Source: Neolewinella lacunae (GTDB lineage Bacteria; Bacteroidota; Bacteroidia; Chitinophagales; Saprospiraceae). From it: a DNA stretch of 47,660 nucleotides. This document shows positions 10,390 through 19,690 of the stretch, one piece after another; within the stretch, counting starts at the first letter, position 1, and the number at the start of each line of letters is the position of its first letter. A program made the translations under genes and the position numbers. The DNA is taken from the NCBI RefSeq assembly GCF_014349155.1, contig NZ_JACSIT010000122.1, positions 1-47,660 on the forward strand, given 5' to 3'. Below the pieces are notes generated by a model. The model worked only from the letters and a program-made list of their open reading frames with translations, searched no databases and was not told the origin of the DNA.

Positions 10390-13300
10390 ATGAAAAGAAC
10401 TCTACTCCTCGCCTTACTCCTCTTCGCGGCCTTTAGCATTTACGCCCAGACTGCGCTTTCTGGTAAGGTCGTTGACATCGATAACGACAAGGACCCGCTA
10501 CCCTTTGCTACGGTGCAGGTTTACAAAAATGGAGCGTTTTACCAAGGGACGACGACGGACCTCGATGGAAACTACTATTTTTCCAACATCGACCCGGGTA
10601 CGTACGATTTGCAGGTGGACTACACCGGCTACCCACCCACCAAGTTGACCGCCATTCCTGTTAAGGCGGGGCAGACCAACTTCGCCAACGTCGAAATGTC
10701 CTCCAATGGGGGTATTGCACTTGACGTGGTGGTTGTAACTGACTTCAAGGTTCCCTTGATCGAGCAAGACAACACCACTTCTGGCCAGACGGTGACTTCG
10801 GAGCAAATCCGGAACCTGCCGACGCGGAACATCAACCAGATCGCTTCGATCACGGCGGGTGCGAGTTCGGCCGACGAGGGTGGTGCGATCAACATCCGGG
10901 GTTCGCGCTCCAACGCTACCGACTACTACGTGGACGGTGTACGGGTGTCTGCCGTGAGTATCCCCGATTCAGAAATCGAACAGTTGCAGGTGGTTACCGG
11001 TGGTTTGGAAGCGCGCTACGGCGACGTAACCGGGGGCATCATCTCCATTACTACGAAAGGCTTCAGCGACCAGTTTCGCGTTAATGCCGAAGCGGAAACC
11101 AGCGAAGGTTTGGACGCCTACGGCAACAGCCTGGTGGGTGTCTCTTTCACCGGACCGCTGCTGCGCAACAAGAAGAAGGATGCGGTTTTGGGTTACCGCC
11201 TTTCAGCGCGCTACACGTACCAGGAAGACGATGATCCGAGTGCAGTACCCATTTTCCGGGCCAAGGATGATGTCATAGCAGCCTTGGAGGAAAACCCAGT
11301 CATTCGTCGTGGAGGACGCAACTTGGTGGCAGCTGACTTCCTGACGAGCGCGGACGCAAATAGTTTGAAGACACGTCCGTTTGAGGAAGCCTCTACCTTG
11401 AACCTGAACGGCAACATAACCGCCCGTTTGAGTGACGCTATTGACGTTACGGTGACTGGTGCCTACGGTGACAATTCTAACCAGTTTACTCCCGGAGAAA
11501 ACGGTGCGGGCAATTGGCGTTTGCTAAACGCGCAGAATAACCCCACGGCTTTCAGTCAAAACTACCGGGGCAACGTGCGCCTGCGGCACCGTTTGGGCGG
11601 CAATGGCGTAGCCGATGGTGGCAGTGGCAAAAGCAGCGTATTACAAAACGCCAGCTACAATCTCCAGTTTACCGTAGAAAACCGTACTTCCAGTGTTGCT
11701 GATCCACGGCACGGGGAAAACTTCTTTGACTACGGCCACGTCGGGACCTTTGATATTGACTACATTCCCATTTACGGAATCCGGCCAGATACGGCTAACC
11801 CATTGGAAATCGTCACTTTCCACTCGGACTACCGGGAAGTGTTGCGTAGTTATGATCCTTCCACTTCCAGTAACCCGGTGTTGACCAATTACAACAACTT
11901 CTTTGGTTATGGAGCAGACGAAATATTCAATAGCGATGTTTCTGCATTATCTGGTGGGGGTACCCAAGGTCCAACGCTGGATGGTGGATTTGCAACCATA
12001 AATGGCCGCACCCAGACGCTGTTTACGGATCAATGGGGCTTCAACAGCAACGTGGGTACTGTTTACAACCTGTACCAGAAAACGGACAACGATCTTTACA
12101 CCTTCCAGGCCAACGCCTCTTTTGAGATCGTGCCAGGTAGCTCCGACAAAAGCCGGCACAGCATCCAACTGGGGGTTTGGTACGAACAGCGGACGGACCG
12201 TGCCTACAGCCTCAACCCCCGTGCTTTATGGACTGTGGGTCGGCAATTGGTCAACCGTCATATACCTTCGGTTGCGGAGACTAACCGTGTAGTTGATTCG
12301 GTGGCCCTTCTGTTGGGTGAGGACGTTCGCACGGTGGCAGTACTTGCCCCTACCGTAGACAATATTGATGGCCAGTTTTACCGTTCGATCCGGGAACGGC
12401 TAGGTGTACCCCTTGATCAGCACGTTAACATTGATGGATTGGACCCCAGCCAGCTTAGCCTTGACCTGTTCAGCGCAAGGGAGCTTACCTTCAATAATTT
12501 ATTGAACTACTACGGATATGACTACTTGGGCAATGAGTTCAACGGCTCTTTTGATGACTTCTTCACCCTTGATCCCAATACGGGAGAGCGTGCATTCAAT
12601 GTGGCTCCGAACCGCCCCATCTACGCAGCCGCTTACATCCAAGATAAGTTCACGATCAACAAGATGATCTTCCGACTCGGCCTTCGGGTAGAACGCTTTG
12701 ATGCGAATACTAAGGTATTGAAAGATCCCTACAGCCTCTACGAAATCATTGGTGCTGACGATTTTCACTCCAACTTTGGGGGAACCCAACCCGGTAACAT
12801 TGGGGCCGATTACGCAGTTTACACCTCTGAGGAAAATGGTACAGAAGTGCAGGCTTACCGCAGTGGGGACGCTTGGTTCCTGCCCGATGGTTCGCCCACC
12901 AACGGCCCGCAGGAAATTGACGGTATTCGGTCTGGCCTGGTTTTTCCAAAGTACGCCAACCCATTGGTGAATAACTTGGGGGCCAACTTCATCAAGTCAG
13001 ATGAATTTACGGTGGATGATTCCTTTAAGGATTACGAAGTACAGTTCAACGTACTTCCCCGTTTGGCTTTCTCCTTCCCCATTTCTGACGACGCCAACTT
13101 CTTTGCCCATTACGATGTGTTGGTACAGCGGCCCCCCAGTGGATCGATTGCCACGCCTCTGGACTACTTTTTCTTTGTAGAAAATGCGGGATCAAGAACG
13201 TTTAGCAACTCCGCTTTACGGCCCGAGCGCACGGTAGACTATAAGGTAGGTTTCAAAACCCGCCTATCCAACACTTCAGCGCTGACGCTTGAAGCCTACT

Positions 13301-14061
13301 ACCGGGAGATGCGGGACATGATTCAGCTGCGGACCTATTTCCCCGTACCGCTGGTGCAGCAATACACGACTTTTGACAACCAAGACTTTGGTACGGTAAA
13401 GGGTTTTGCCTTAACCTACGACCTGCGTCGGACGGCCAACTTCACCATCAACGCCAACTACACGCTGCAGTTTGCCGATGGTACGGGTTCAAACGCTACC
13501 AGTCAGAGGGGACTGGGTAACCGGGGTAACCTGCGGACCTTGTTCCCCTTGGACTTTGATGAGCGCCACCGTTTTAATTTGGTATTGGACTACCGCCTGG
13601 ACAGCCGCAGTAGCGCGCCCAAATTCTTGCATAATGCGGGCATCAATTTACAGTCGTCCGCAGTTACTGGCCGTCCTTACACCGCGACATTCCTTCCGGA
13701 GGAATTTGGAGGATCGGGAACCAGAGGAGCCATCAACGGTTCGCGTCAGCCGCTTACCCTTACACTTAATGGGCAGGTAAGCAAAGACATCACCTTCGGG
13801 CAGAACTCCCAAGTGAACATTTACTTCCGGGTCAGTAATATCCTCGACCGCCGGAATGTGCTCAACGTTTACTCGGCCACGGGTTCGCCCACGGATCCCG
13901 GCTTCCTCCAATCCATCTTCGGATTAGATCAGATCCGAAGCCTGGAGGGAGGGACCCGTCCAGTAGAAAGCTACCTGGCAACGTACCAGCAGCGGGTTTT
14001 GAACCCCGACTTCTTTACCCTCCCGCGGCGCATGTTCGTCGGTGCCATCTTCAGCCTCTAA
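10390..14061 (+). CDS. TonB-dependent receptor with carboxypeptidase-regulatory-like N-terminal domain
   Basis: This 1223-residue outer-membrane protein opens with a clear Sec signal (MKRTLLLALLLFAAFSIYAQ). Residues ~22-105 form a CarboxypepD_reg-like domain (GKVVDIDNDKDPLPFATVQV ... GYPPTKL). The TonB plug follows at ~125-225 with the typical SEQIRNLPTRNINQIAS, INIRGSRSNATDYYVDGV and EARYGDVTGGIISITTKG segments. The remainder is a 22-strand-type beta barrel ending in a C-terminal aromatic/hydrophobic strand (FVGAIFSL). It takes energy from TonB-ExbBD to move a ligand, unknown here, across the outer membrane. No SusD-type lipoprotein follows. Instead, 32 bp downstream, comes a large T9SS-type secreted protein, and then a PorV/PorQ-like gene, which suggests a role tied to protein secretion or surface assembly. 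Confidence 0.92.
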   Translation: MKRTLLLALLLFAAFSIYAQTALSGKVVDIDNDKDPLPFATVQVYKNGAFYQGTTTDLDGNYYFSNIDPGTYDLQVDYTGYPPTKLTAIPVKAGQTNFANVEMSSNGGIALDVVVVTDFKVPLIEQDNTTSGQTVTSEQIRNLPTRNINQIASITAGASSADEGGAINIRGSRSNATDYYVDGVRVSAVSIPDSEIEQLQVVTGGLEARYGDVTGGIISITTKGFSDQFRVNAEAETSEGLDAYGNSLVGVSFTGPLLRNKKKDAVLGYRLSARYTYQEDDDPSAVPIFRAKDDVIAALEENPVIRRGGRNLVAADFLTSADANSLKTRPFEEASTLNLNGNITARLSDAIDVTVTGAYGDNSNQFTPGENGAGNWRLLNAQNNPTAFSQNYRGNVRLRHRLGGNGVADGGSGKSSVLQNASYNLQFTVENRTSSVADPRHGENFFDYGHVGTFDIDYIPIYGIRPDTANPLEIVTFHSDYREVLRSYDPSTSSNPVLTNYNNFFGYGADEIFNSDVSALSGGGTQGPTLDGGFATINGRTQTLFTDQWGFNSNVGTVYNLYQKTDNDLYTFQANASFEIVPGSSDKSRHSIQLGVWYEQRTDRAYSLNPRALWTVGRQLVNRHIPSVAETNRVVDSVALLLGEDVRTVAVLAPTVDNIDGQFYRSIRERLGVPLDQHVNIDGLDPSQLSLDLFSARELTFNNLLNYYGYDYLGNEFNGSFDDFFTLDPNTGERAFNVAPNRPIYAAAYIQDKFTINKMIFRLGLRVERFDANTKVLKDPYSLYEIIGADDFHSNFGGTQPGNIGADYAVYTSEENGTEVQAYRSGDAWFLPDGSPTNGPQEIDGIRSGLVFPKYANPLVNNLGANFIKSDEFTVDDSFKDYEVQFNVLPRLAFSFPISDDANFFAHYDVLVQRPPSGSIATPLDYFFFVENAGSRTFSNSALRPERTVDYKVGFKTRLSNTSALTLEAYYREMRDMIQLRTYFPVPLVQQYTTFDNQDFGTVKGFALTYDLRRTANFTINANYTLQFADGTGSNATSQRGLGNRGNLRTLFPLDFDERHRFNLVLDYRLDSRSSAPKFLHNAGINLQSSAVTGRPYTATFLPEEFGGSGTRGAINGSRQPLTLTLNGQVSKDITFGQNSQVNIYFRVSNILDRRNVLNVYSATGSPTDPGFLQSIFGLDQIRSLEGGTRPVESYLATYQQRVLNPDFFTLPRRMFVGAIFSL

Positions 14062-14093
14062 ACTTCCCCGCCTCAATTATAAAAAATCAAGTT

Positions 14094-17000
14094 ATGCGCA
14101 TTAAGCAGCTTATTCTTTCACTACTGCTGCTGGCTGGCTTCACGGCCCCGCTGGTAGTGCAGGCGCACATCGGGCCGGGGAACAACCGGCCGGCCAACCG
14201 TTCCGAGCAGGAACGGATTCAATTGCGGTCCAATTGCGACAACGCGGTGGCCCAGATTGACATGGAGATCAACAACGTCCGGGCCCGTTTAACGACGGGA
14301 GGCGACGTATGGTGGGACGGCTCCAATGGCCGCTACGTCGTACCTAAACCGCCTCCGGGTGTCCCAGAGGTGAGTTCCATCTTCGCCGGTGCAGTATGGC
14401 TCGGCGGTCGCGACCCAGGGGGCGGGTTGAAAGTTGCCGCGCAGGATTACGGTCGCAGCACTGGAAACTTTGACTACTACCCCGGTCCGTTGACGGACGA
14501 GGGAACCATTTCCCGGGACACTTGCGCGCGTTGGGACCGCTTCTTCGTCGTGAAAGGCCAGAGTATCCGCGAGGTACGGGCAGCTTACCAAATAGCGCTC
14601 GAAAGCAATACTTTGCCGCTGGACCTCAGCCAGATTCCTGCGGATGTCTTGGGCTGGCCCTCTACGGGCAACCCCTACTTCTTTGACGTAAACGGTTTTG
14701 AGCTGCCTAATACCTTCCAGGGCTTGGCGGGCTTCTGGGACGAGGATCTGGACGGTATCTATGACCCGACCCTGGGCGATTACCCCATCATCGAGATCCG
14801 GGGCTGTAGCGAAACGCCCCAGTTTCCGGAAGAGATGACCTTTTGGATTTACAACGATGCGGGCAATACCCACCGACAGTCTGGCACGCCCCTGCAAATC
14901 CAGATGGAAATCCAGGTACAGGCCTTCGCTTACAGCACTTCGGACGACATCAACAGCATGACCTTCCAGCGCTACAAGTTGATCAACCGGGCGCAGGAAG
15001 ACATTTTAGATACTTACTTCGCCATGTGGGTCGACCCCGATCTGGGCTGTTTCCGCGATGACTACGTAGGTAGCGATACGTCGCGCTCCCTCGCTTACGT
15101 CTACAATGAGGACGAACTGGACGGCTCCAACGGCTGTACCTGTGAACAGGGGATTAATACCTACTGCGACGAAATTCCCATTCTTGGCGTAGACTACTTC
15201 CGCGGCCCGCGGGCACCCATTTTCGACGACGATGGCAACCCCATTGGAGAAGAAGAACTGGGCATGAGCTCTTTCATCTACATCAACAATGCAGGCGTGG
15301 GTGGACCACCGCCCGCTACTACTGACCCCAACACCGCCGAAGAATACTACAATTACCTCCAAGGCATTTGGAGGGATGGTTCCCCATTGTACAACTCTGG
15401 AAATGGATACGACATCCCCGGTGGCGTAGAAACCCGCTACGCTTTCTCTGACGCACCGGATAATGCTGCCGGTTGGTCGATGGCAACGGCCGACTTGCCC
15501 TTCGGTGACCGCCGTACCCTGCAGGCTTCCGGTCCCTTCACGCTTACCCCCGGAGCCGTCAACGAGCTCATCATTGGCGTAGTGTGGGTACCCGACCAAA
15601 CCCACCCCAACCCCTCCATCCAGCGCTTGCAACAGGCCGATGACTTGGCCCAGAGCCTCTTCAATAACTGTTTTGACCTCCTAGAGGGCCCCGATGCGCC
15701 AGACGTCGATTTGATTGAGTTGGACCGCGAAATCATCCTGCTATGGAGCAATGGCCCTGCTAGCAATAATTTTGAAGAAAAGTACTTTGAGCCAGGTCTG
15801 GGAATTCCTTCAGGCTTCGATAGTCTCTACCGTTTCGAAGGATACCGCATATTCCAATTATCCGGCCCTAGCGCTATCCTTGATCCCGATGACCCCAGCC
15901 AAGCGCGGGAAATCGCACAGTATGACCTGAAAAATGGGGTGACTAAAGTTTTTAATTGGAATGCAGTGGAGGGGGAGAATAACCCTCTTATTACCCCTTT
16001 TTTGGTACCTTCCCTTCGCGTAGAGGGTGCTAATACGGGCATTCGGCGCAGTATCAGCATTACCCAAGATGCTTTCGCCAGCGGCGGAGAGACGCGCCTG
16101 ATCAACCACCGTCGCTACTACTTCGTGATTATAGCATACGGTTACAACAACTACAAAGAGTACGATCCTTTTGATCAAGACAACCCCGGGCAGCCACGGC
16201 AATACTTGCCGTCCAGCCGAAATATTGGCGAACAGGGTAATGATTACTATCTAGCCATTCCTCGGCCAATTCTCGACCGCACCTTGTCCGCTAATTATGG
16301 CGATGGAGCAGTTATTACCCGCCTCTCCGGAACCGGGAACAATGGGAATTTCCTGGACTTAGACGATGCCACTGCCGAAAAGGTAGAAAGTGATTTCGCA
16401 GCAGGCGAAACCCAGACGCCCGAGCTCACTTACAAAATTGGGGCGGGACCGATTGAGGTTTTCGTAGCCAACCCGCTAGATGTTGTCGACGGCGAATACG
16501 AGCTTACCTTCTTCGATGAAAACATGGCCAATACTCGCCTGGATGATACTGTCAGGTGGATGCTCCGTTGCCTTGACGGTTGTTCTGTGCCTACCATTAT
16601 CAGTAAGCGACCCATCGCTGATGTTAACGAGCAAGTCATTGGAGAATTCGGGTTCTCCGTTCTTCTCGGTGATGCCCCCGAACCTGGGGAGGAACCCCTC
16701 GGAGACAATGGTGCCATCGGTGGATCCATCACTTACGCCGACCCCGAAAACCCTTGGCTCGGATTCATCCCCGACAACTTCTCCCCCGGAATCGGAATAG
16801 CCCAGCTGGACCAGGCCTTGTTTGATTACGTGTCTACCGAGAACTTCGCCCGTTTTTCCGAGGAGGACCCCAACCAGCGCTACAGTAACCTTTTCCCCGG
16901 CATTTACCCCTTCAAATTGATGGATTGGCTGCCCAAGGAAAATACCATTCCTTACATTTCTCCGGTGTGGCTTTCGGCGGCAAACTCCCTGACTTCGGCG

Positions 17001-18167
17001 GCCAACGGACTGTCCCTGGCCAACCTGAATAACGTCGACATCGTCTTGACCCCCAACAAAGACCTGTGGTCCCGTTGTGTGGTTATCGAAACGGCCAGCC
17101 ACTACCAGGCCGGCGAAGTGGTTGCTGGAGAGGCCCTGACGACCGAAGGCGGTGCCCGAATGTTCGACTCCCGTCCCGCGCGGAGTGTGACGAAAGAGGC
17201 TGGCCCGGATGGACTACCCGTACCCGTTGACGGCAGCGTTGACCCCGACCTCGCTACTGGCCTGGCTTACTTCCCTGGCTACGCCGTGGACGTGGAAACC
17301 GGCCAGCGCCTGGAAATTTTCTGGGGCGAAAATACAATCTACGACGGACGCACGGTGGGCCCCGACAACTTCGAGTTACAAGACAACGGGCGCGACATGA
17401 TCTGGAACCCTTCCAGCGTAATCATCGACCCCATTGCGGGGAGCGGTCTTAGCCTGGCTGACTTCGTCACGGGCGGGCAGCATTTCTTCTACGTCACCAA
17501 CCGCCCTTACGATGGTGGCGAGTACCTCCTGGGCCGTTTCGACGGCACCCGAGCCGTTACCCGCAAGCGCCTTGGCATTGAGGCCATCACCTGGGCTGGT
17601 TTCCCCGTCCTGTTGCCCGGTACTTCATTGCTTTCTTACGCCGATGGTCTCATCCCCAACGAGGCCCGCATCAAACTGCGCGTAAACAATAAGTACGGCT
17701 ACGCCGAAGGAACGGAAGACAGCAATGGTTACCCCACCTACCGCTTCAGCATTGACGGTAAGGCGGCGAACACCAATCTAGATGAGACAGAAGTAGCACG
17801 GGCTCTGGAAATGATCAACGTAGTTCCTAACCCCTACTACGCTTACAGCATCTACGAGGATGACCAATTTGAGACCAACGTAAAGATTACCAACCTGCCC
17901 GCGCGGGCTACGGTGACCATCTACAGCCTGGACGGCAAATTCATCCGGAAGTACGATCGTGATGAGGTCGCTAGACCCACGCCAGGCGAAGGTCGCTTTG
18001 TGAAATCTCGGCAGATTACACCCGCCCTCGAGTGGGATTTGCGCAACTACCGGGGCATCCCCGTGGCCAGTGGGGTCTACCTGATCCACGTCGCCGCACC
18101 GGGGCTTGGGGAGCGGACGCTGAAATTCTTCGGAGTTCAACGGCAGTTTGACCCCTCGGGCCTCTAA
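14094..18167 (+). CDS. Large secreted protein with T9SS-type C-terminal sorting-like domain
   Basis: The 1357-residue product has a Sec signal (first ~24 residues, ending VVQAH). An N-terminal conserved-looking segment follows (SSIFAGAVWLGGRDPGG, then CARWDRFFVVKG), then a long region rich in Asp, Gly and aromatic residues with calcium-binding-like acidic loops (DEDLDGIYDPTLGDYP). The last ~100 residues resemble the Por_Secre_tail/type A sorting domain: VVPNPYYAYS, then KITNLPARATVTIYSLDG, a GIPVASGVYLIHV strand and ERTLKFFGV. A 9-residue tail follows this motif, which is atypical. It probably leaves the cell by T9SS and stays at the surface. It lies 32 bp after the TonB receptor gene, so the two are almost certainly co-transcribed. 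Molecular function unknown. Confidence 0.85.
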   Translation: MRIKQLILSLLLLAGFTAPLVVQAHIGPGNNRPANRSEQERIQLRSNCDNAVAQIDMEINNVRARLTTGGDVWWDGSNGRYVVPKPPPGVPEVSSIFAGAVWLGGRDPGGGLKVAAQDYGRSTGNFDYYPGPLTDEGTISRDTCARWDRFFVVKGQSIREVRAAYQIALESNTLPLDLSQIPADVLGWPSTGNPYFFDVNGFELPNTFQGLAGFWDEDLDGIYDPTLGDYPIIEIRGCSETPQFPEEMTFWIYNDAGNTHRQSGTPLQIQMEIQVQAFAYSTSDDINSMTFQRYKLINRAQEDILDTYFAMWVDPDLGCFRDDYVGSDTSRSLAYVYNEDELDGSNGCTCEQGINTYCDEIPILGVDYFRGPRAPIFDDDGNPIGEEELGMSSFIYINNAGVGGPPPATTDPNTAEEYYNYLQGIWRDGSPLYNSGNGYDIPGGVETRYAFSDAPDNAAGWSMATADLPFGDRRTLQASGPFTLTPGAVNELIIGVVWVPDQTHPNPSIQRLQQADDLAQSLFNNCFDLLEGPDAPDVDLIELDREIILLWSNGPASNNFEEKYFEPGLGIPSGFDSLYRFEGYRIFQLSGPSAILDPDDPSQAREIAQYDLKNGVTKVFNWNAVEGENNPLITPFLVPSLRVEGANTGIRRSISITQDAFASGGETRLINHRRYYFVIIAYGYNNYKEYDPFDQDNPGQPRQYLPSSRNIGEQGNDYYLAIPRPILDRTLSANYGDGAVITRLSGTGNNGNFLDLDDATAEKVESDFAAGETQTPELTYKIGAGPIEVFVANPLDVVDGEYELTFFDENMANTRLDDTVRWMLRCLDGCSVPTIISKRPIADVNEQVIGEFGFSVLLGDAPEPGEEPLGDNGAIGGSITYADPENPWLGFIPDNFSPGIGIAQLDQALFDYVSTENFARFSEEDPNQRYSNLFPGIYPFKLMDWLPKENTIPYISPVWLSAANSLTSAANGLSLANLNNVDIVLTPNKDLWSRCVVIETASHYQAGEVVAGEALTTEGGARMFDSRPARSVTKEAGPDGLPVPVDGSVDPDLATGLAYFPGYAVDVETGQRLEIFWGENTIYDGRTVGPDNFELQDNGRDMIWNPSSVIIDPIAGSGLSLADFVTGGQHFFYVTNRPYDGGEYLLGRFDGTRAVTRKRLGIEAITWAGFPVLLPGTSLLSYADGLIPNEARIKLRVNNKYGYAEGTEDSNGYPTYRFSIDGKAANTNLDETEVARALEMINVVPNPYYAYSIYEDDQFETNVKITNLPARATVTIYSLDGKFIRKYDRDEVARPTPGEGRFVKSRQITPALEWDLRNYRGIPVASGVYLIHVAAPGLGERTLKFFGVQRQFDPSGL

Positions 18168-18210
18168 ATCAGCTTAACGCCTCCCCTTGCTCTTTACCAA
18201 AAGAAACAGG

Positions 18211-18304
18211 GCGCGGCCGCAGGTGCAAGGAACGGACCCGACCAATGGAGGTCGGGCAAAGGAAGACCACTTCCCATTGCACCTGCGGCCGCGCAAAAAG
18301 AGGT
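18211..18304. repeat. Inverted pair of the dispersed NotI-site 18-mer
   Basis: GCGCGGCCGCAGGTGCAA (18211-18228) and its perfect complement TTGCACCTGCGGCCGCGC (18287-18304) face each other across a 58-nt loop; AAAAAG follows the right arm. It lies between the secreted protein and the PorV-like gene. It may act as a transcription-attenuating hairpin inside the cassette, or be a mobile-repeat unit. Confidence 0.85.
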
Positions 18305-18329
18305 GATAAATAAATTCTTTTCCTTCCCT

Positions 18330-18351
18330 CGCTGGAAGGAAGACCACAACT
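18330..18351 (+). promoter_or_regulatory. Short hairpin just before the PorV-like start
   Basis: TTCCTTCC (18330-18337) pairs perfectly with GGAAGGAA (18344-18351) over a 6-nt loop, ending 15 nt before the ATG. It could stabilise the 5' end of a processed mRNA or modulate translation. No direct evidence of function. Confidence 0.45.
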
Positions 18352-18366
18352 CACTAGTAGTTTAGT

Positions 18367-19416
18367 ATGAAAAAAATCTACCTACTCCTTCTTGTTCTGG
18401 CTTTTGCCGCCGGAACCGCCTTTGCCGGTAACCCCGACCGGCAAGGGGAAGCAGGTGCCGCCCAATTGCTGATGAACCCCTGGGCACCATCCGCCGGCCT
18501 GCACTCGCTCAATACCGCCAACGTTTTCGGCGTGGAGTCCATGCGCATCAACCCCGCCGGGCTTTCCCGGATGACGGGCACGAACATCATGCTGGGCTAC
18601 GCCAATTACCTCCAGGGTACCGGCATCTCGATGCAGGCCATTGGGGTGGGCAGCGCCAACGGCAAGGGAGGCGCTATTGGGTTGAGCCTCCACAGCCTCG
18701 ACTTCGGTGATGTCCCAGTCACCACCACCAACCAGCCAGAAGGAACGGGCGCACTGCTGAGCCTGAGCTTCATCAACATCGGCCTTACTTATAGCCACAC
18801 CTTCGAAGAGGCCGTCTCGGTGGGCGTAACCCTGCGGGGCGTGAGCGAAGGCACCAGCGATGTGAGCGCTTTTGGCATTGCCATTGATGCCGGTGTACAA
18901 TACATAACGGGGGAAAACGACGAGTTTAAATTCGGACTCAGCCTGCGCAACGTAGGTTCCCGGATGGCTTACGGCGGACAGGGGCTGGCTACGTTTGCCC
19001 CCAACCCCGATCCTTCCACCGATTATGAACTGCTTTTCAGCCAGCGCGCCGCCGGCTTCGAAATGCCCTCTATGCTCAACATCGGGGTTGCCTACGACTT
19101 CCTCTCCGGCATCGAGAACCAACGGGTAACCCTGGTGGCTAACTTTACGGCCAACTCCTTCAGCCGCGACCAGGTTGGCGCTGGCCTGGAATACGCCTTC
19201 CGCGAGCAATTCATCGCCCGCGTAGGCTACCGTACTGACCTGGAAACCGACGTCCTGACCGAAGTGCCGCTGTACGACGGACTGAGCGCTGGTGCCAGCA
19301 TTCGCGTTCCAGTGGTACGTGGTCAGCGCGATAAGTTTTTCAGCATCGACTACGCCTGGCGCAACACCCGCATCTTCAACGGTACCCACAACATCGGGCT
19401 CAGCGTTGCGATCTAA
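18367..19416 (+). CDS. PorV/PorQ-family outer-membrane beta-barrel protein
   Basis: This 349-residue protein has a Sec signal (MKKIYLLLLVLAFAAGTAFAG) and the N-terminal pattern of the PorV/PorQ (FadL-like) family: GAAQLLMNPWAPSAGLHSLNTA, then ESMRINPAGLSRMTGTNIMLGYANYLQG. This compares with the PDARGGAMGDAGVA / YNASRLAF arrangement of true PorV. The rest alternates short beta strands and ends in IGLSVAI, a typical barrel-closing strand. PorV proteins bind T9SS cargo emerging from the translocon and pass it to the sortase. A paralogue encoded with a TonB receptor and a T9SS-type protein could be a dedicated partner for that cargo. The gap to the upstream gene is 199 bp and contains two hairpins, so expression may be partly separate. 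Confidence 0.85.
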   Translation: MKKIYLLLLVLAFAAGTAFAGNPDRQGEAGAAQLLMNPWAPSAGLHSLNTANVFGVESMRINPAGLSRMTGTNIMLGYANYLQGTGISMQAIGVGSANGKGGAIGLSLHSLDFGDVPVTTTNQPEGTGALLSLSFINIGLTYSHTFEEAVSVGVTLRGVSEGTSDVSAFGIAIDAGVQYITGENDEFKFGLSLRNVGSRMAYGGQGLATFAPNPDPSTDYELLFSQRAAGFEMPSMLNIGVAYDFLSGIENQRVTLVANFTANSFSRDQVGAGLEYAFREQFIARVGYRTDLETDVLTEVPLYDGLSAGASIRVPVVRGQRDKFFSIDYAWRNTRIFNGTHNIGLSVAI

Positions 19417-19489
19417 GTTGGAGGGCGAATGCCTCGAAAGGTTGGTGAAGTTTTAACCGTAGGCCAGTGTGGGTACGGTAAAATTTCCC

Positions 19490-19497
19490 TATCTTTG
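19490..19497 (+). promoter_or_regulatory. Candidate -7 element (TATCTTTG) before a hairpin leader
   Basis: Exact TAnnTTTG match 18 nt before a strong terminator hairpin and about 200 nt before greA. A transcript from it would either stop at the hairpin (a ~50-nt RNA) or read through into greA. Confidence 0.4.
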
Positions 19498-19514
19498 AAA
19501 CCAAGAAATTATTT

Positions 19515-19555
19515 GAGACGTTCTTACCTCCACGGTAGGAACGTCTCTGTTTTTA
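19515..19555 (+). terminator. Strong intrinsic terminator after the PorV-like gene
   Basis: GAGACGTTCTTACC (19515-19528) pairs with GGTAGGAACGTCTC (19534-19547), 14 positions with one G-U, over a TCCAC loop and is followed by TGTTTTTAT. It ends the TonB-receptor cassette or acts as an attenuator in the greA leader. Confidence 0.88.
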
Positions 19556-19630
19556 TCACCATCGGTGCGGGTGAAGCCCAGCCAAAGCTGGCCGCCGCGC
19601 CATTTTATCATTTTGGGGTAAGTCATTCTG

Positions 19631-19655
19631 CTTCCTGCCGGGGTCCGGTAGGAAG
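19631..19655 (+). terminator. Second hairpin in the greA leader
   Basis: CTTCCTGCCGG (19631-19641) pairs with CCGGTAGGAAG (19645-19655), 11 positions with one G-U and a GGT loop, followed by a T-rich TTTGTGTTGTCTTT. It may be a weak terminator or a leader hairpin 36 nt before the greA ATG. Confidence 0.5.
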
Positions 19656-19690
19656 TTTGTGTTGTCTTTATCCTTGCAAAAGCAAAAAGT

